A stretch of 64,000 nucleotides of DNA from Sphingomonas sp. KR3-1. GTDB taxonomy: Bacteria; Pseudomonadota; Alphaproteobacteria; Sphingomonadales; Sphingomonadaceae. Below, piece by piece: positions 61,698 through 64,000 of the stretch. Position numbers and translations under genes: made by a program. The stretch covers positions 1 through 64,000 of the forward strand of contig NZ_JBDZDQ010000002.1 in assembly GCF_040049295.1 (NCBI RefSeq), in the 5' to 3' direction. Within the stretch, counting starts at the first letter, position 1, and the number at the start of each line of letters is the position of its first letter. Under the pieces are notes generated by a model. It did not search any database. It worked only from the letters and a program-made list of their open reading frames with translations, and was not told where the DNA came from.

Positions 61698-64000
61698 CAG
61701 CGTCCTCCGCCCATGATGAAGGCGATCCGGCCATGATCGGGATAGGTCGGGCTGTTATCGAGCCGCGCGACCTCGTTCGGCGCGATCGGGATCTCGGCGT
61801 TGTCGGAATAGTCGACATTGGGCTGGTCGAGCCGGCCGAAGCGCCCGCGCAGCACGCCCGCGCCGTCGCGCACGCCGAGCCATTGCACCCCGGTCACCTG
61901 CATCGCGCGCGCGACGATCGGCGAGAGCATGACGTTGTCGCCGAAGCTGAAATTGTCGGGGTTGAAGAAGCCCGGCCGCCCGTCGCGCGTGGTGTGCGAC
62001 GAGAACAGGTCGAGCAGATCGCGCTCGACATCGCCGGCATAATGATCGGGGCAGACGCAGACGAAGAGCTGGATGTCGAGCGGCACATAGCGTGGCGGCA
62101 CCACTTCCAGGTCGTGGCCGGCGAGCCGGTAGCTTGCCAGATGCCCGCGCAGGCCGGTCTCGAACGCATCGTCGACCGCGCCGCCGCCGCGACGATCGAT
62201 CGCCAGGAAGATCGTGCTCCAGCTGCCCGTCCAGCGGCGCTCGCCATAGGCGCGCTGGACGTCGCCATAGGCCTGGGCGGCGGCAACATAGTCGGCCGGA
62301 GTGACGGCGCGGCGCTGCTGGCGGAAGGCCTGGGGCGCCGCGACGCGGATCGCCGCCGCCGGCTCGCGGTCACGGCCGCCCGATGCGGGCAGCGGGTTGC
62401 GCAGCCCCGCGATCATCGCCCCGTCCGCGGTCACGACATGCGCGATCGTGCCAGCGGCGACATTGCCGCGCCGCCCGCCGCCCTGGCGGATCCGCGCCCG
62501 CATGTCGGTGATGTCGGTCGGCATGCGCCCGGCCGAGCCGTCCCCGAAGCGCGCATAATGCGCGATGTCGGTCGCCTCGACGCAGAATTCGGCGGCGAAC
62601 GGGTCCGATGCGAGCAGGTCGGGCACCGGCCGCCAGGTGTCGCCGCCGCCCTCCAGCGTCACCGCGGCGAGCGGCTGACCCAGCGGCGCCAGCGCGGCGC
62701 GGGCCGATTGCCCGCGCGCCGCCGCCGCATCATAGGCCGGGGCGTGGACGATCTGGTCGACCGCCAGTCGGCAGCGCAGCAGCACGCCCGGGCCGTCATC
62801 GGGCAACAGTCCGGTACGGACGGGCACCGGGGCGCTGGGCTCCTTGCCGCCCACCGCGATATCGTCTTCGAGCTGCTGAAGTGGCCAGGACCGGTAGTCG
62901 ACCGTCCGGCCCTCGTCGGCGAGCACGATGTTGCCGATCGCGACCGATCCGTCGACGATCCCGTCGCGCGCAAGGTTCAGCGGGAAGGCGAGCGCGTCGT
63001 CGGGATACCAGTCGATCCGCACCAGCGACACGCCCATCACCGGATCGTCGAGGTCGGCCGGATCGAGCGCGATCCGCACGAGCTGGCGATGCGCCGGATC
63101 GGGCGGCTCGAGCGCGGTGCCGCCGAACGGGATGCGCTCCTCGAACAGGACGAGGTCCCCGCGCGCCAGCCCGAGATTGGCGACGGTGCCGATCAGGAAG
63201 GCAGTCGTCGATCCCGCCGGCAGGCAGCAGGCTGCGTCCCCCCAATCGTGCAGGCGCATCTGGTTGCGCGCCACGCGCAGCGAGCGGAGCTCGTGCAGCG
63301 TCTCGAACACGATCGCGCCGGCGCCGACGAAATCCTCGAACACCACCGGATCGTGCGGCTGGACGACTTTTGGCATGCCCGCCATGCGTGGCGGGCGGGT
63401 GAGTAGCCGCGCGCCGGCGGGGAGGATCGGCGGTTGCGCCGGCGCCCGCTCGACGTTGAGCGCCGCGGCGACCGCGACTGCGACGCGGGCGTTGCACCCT
63501 TCCGACGTCGCATAGCCGAGCAGCCGCGCGTGCCGCACGATCGACTGGCGCAGCCGCGCGCGGCCGAAGAACGCCTCGGTCCCCACGGCGTCCTGGAACC
63601 AGCTGGTCTGGTCGGCCGCGAAGGCCAGCGCCTCGACCAGCGTGATGCCGAGATCCGCCGGGCTGCGCTCGGTCCAGCCCGGCAGGCTGACCGCCATGCG
63701 ATCGAGCATCAGCTGGCGGAAGCTGTCATAGTCCTTGGCGAGATAGTCGATCGGCGGGCCGAAATCGCGCGGCGCCGGCGGCGCGTCCGGGTCGGCGCAG
63801 TCGAACGGCGAGGGGCATTCCGCCTTGAAGCTGAACTCGAGCGCGGCCAGCATCGGATCGAGAAAGGGCGGGACGGTATCGTTGACCACGCCCAGCCGGA
63901 TGATCAGCCGATAGGGTGAATAGTCCCCCGCCGCATCGACCGTCAGCTGCAGACTGTGCGGAACCGGGCCGGCGGCGACGCCGGTCACGCGGATCCCGGT
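61697..64000 (-). CDS. Baseplate J-like assembly protein, 5' end outside window
   Basis: The open frame runs from the stop at 61697 to the right edge (at least 767 residues). The sequence reads straight through the GTG at 63988 (ITGIRVTGV-like context), so the true start is probably beyond 64000. Visible baseplate features are DFGPPIDYLAKDYDSFRQLM, SPADLGITLVEALAFAADQT, LRQSIVRHARLLGYATSEGC and a C-terminal VTPADYVAAAQAYGDVQRAY, DIQLFVCVCPDHYAGDVERD. This is the wedge-like organisation of GpJ/Afp11-type proteins. It is the first of four overlapping or closely spaced tail-module genes in the window; sheath, tube, spike and ATPase genes would be expected to its right. Confidence 0.86.
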   Translation of the reverse strand, partial: TGIRVTGVAAGPVPHSLQLTVDAAGDYSPYRLIIRLGVVNDTVPPFLDPMLAALEFSFKAECPSPFDCADPDAPPAPRDFGPPIDYLAKDYDSFRQLMLDRMAVSLPGWTERSPADLGITLVEALAFAADQTSWFQDAVGTEAFFGRARLRQSIVRHARLLGYATSEGCNARVAVAVAAALNVERAPAQPPILPAGARLLTRPPRMAGMPKVVQPHDPVVFEDFVGAGAIVFETLHELRSLRVARNQMRLHDWGDAACCLPAGSTTAFLIGTVANLGLARGDLVLFEERIPFGGTALEPPDPAHRQLVRIALDPADLDDPVMGVSLVRIDWYPDDALAFPLNLARDGIVDGSVAIGNIVLADEGRTVDYRSWPLQQLEDDIAVGGKEPSAPVPVRTGLLPDDGPGVLLRCRLAVDQIVHAPAYDAAAARGQSARAALAPLGQPLAAVTLEGGGDTWRPVPDLLASDPFAAEFCVEATDIAHYARFGDGSAGRMPTDITDMRARIRQGGGRRGNVAAGTIAHVVTADGAMIAGLRNPLPASGGRDREPAAAIRVAAPQAFRQQRRAVTPADYVAAAQAYGDVQRAYGERRWTGSWSTIFLAIDRRGGGAVDDAFETGLRGHLASYRLAGHDLEVVPPRYVPLDIQLFVCVCPDHYAGDVERDLLDLFSSHTTRDGRPGFFNPDNFSFGDNVMLSPIVARAMQVTGVQWLGVRDGAGVLRGRFGRLDQPNVDYSDNAEIPIAPNEVARLDNSPTYPDHGRIAFIMGGGR

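Noticed and set aside
52632..64000. An ordinary prophage
   Set aside because: Only tail/baseplate-type genes are visible, without capsid, portal, terminase, integrase or lysis genes in the window, and the baseplate proteins are of the large eCIS-like kind. The right side is unseen, so this is provisional.

Overview
The window is high-GC DNA, densely coded on both strands, from an alphaproteobacterium. The mix of large autotransporters, TonB-dependent receptors, secreted amidohydrolases and peptidases, and OplahA/DUF917 genes best fits the Sphingomonadales (Sphingomonas-like). This assignment is an inference from gene content. I saw no rRNA, complete tRNA or CRISPR array.

Layout. (1) 1-11068, minus: the N-terminal 3689 codons of a giant repeat-built adhesin/autotransporter; its C-terminus lies beyond the left edge. 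(2) 11545-25174, plus: a LysR regulator, a TonB-dependent receptor, a secreted dienelactone-hydrolase-like enzyme, a complete 2479-aa autotransporter and a secreted N-formylglutamate amidohydrolase-like protein. (3) 25330-33239, plus: a tightly packed six-gene run of exported enzymes (small secreted protein, sarcosine/N-methyl amino acid oxidase-like flavoprotein, esterase, two amidohydrolases, membrane-anchored M28 peptidase). (4) 33312-34901: a divergent ornithine cyclodeaminase/Lrp pair. (5) 35129-40928: a small catabolic cluster (MFS acid transporter, IclR regulator, SDR, aldehyde dehydrogenase; divergent family III CoA-transferase). (6) 40915-44859, minus: an overlapping operon of hydantoinase A-type protein, DUF917 protein and NCS1 permease. 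(7) 45038-52449, plus: a MalT-like LuxR regulator, a TonB siderophore-type receptor, an exported amidohydrolase and a PaiB-like flavin-binding protein. (8) 52632-64000, minus: four overlapping or tightly spaced genes of a phage-tail-like (extracellular contractile injection system-like) baseplate module, running off the right edge and ending in a DUF6519/beta-helix protein.

How it may work together. Regions 2-7 look like scavenging and catabolism of modified peptides, amino acids or cyclic amides: outer-membrane receptors import the ligand, exported hydrolases and an oxidase trim it, and cytoplasmic OplahA/DUF917/ocd-type enzymes finish it. Two candidate regulatory codes are visible. A GGGTAA motif occurs as 21-bp-spaced direct repeats in the promoter regions of the MalT-like regulator and of the TonB receptor, and as a perfect 14-bp palindrome before the exported-enzyme operon. 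An ATTAATGwAAT motif lies upstream of both the LysR gene and the TonB receptor that follows it. These and the tail-like module are the parts most worth following up.
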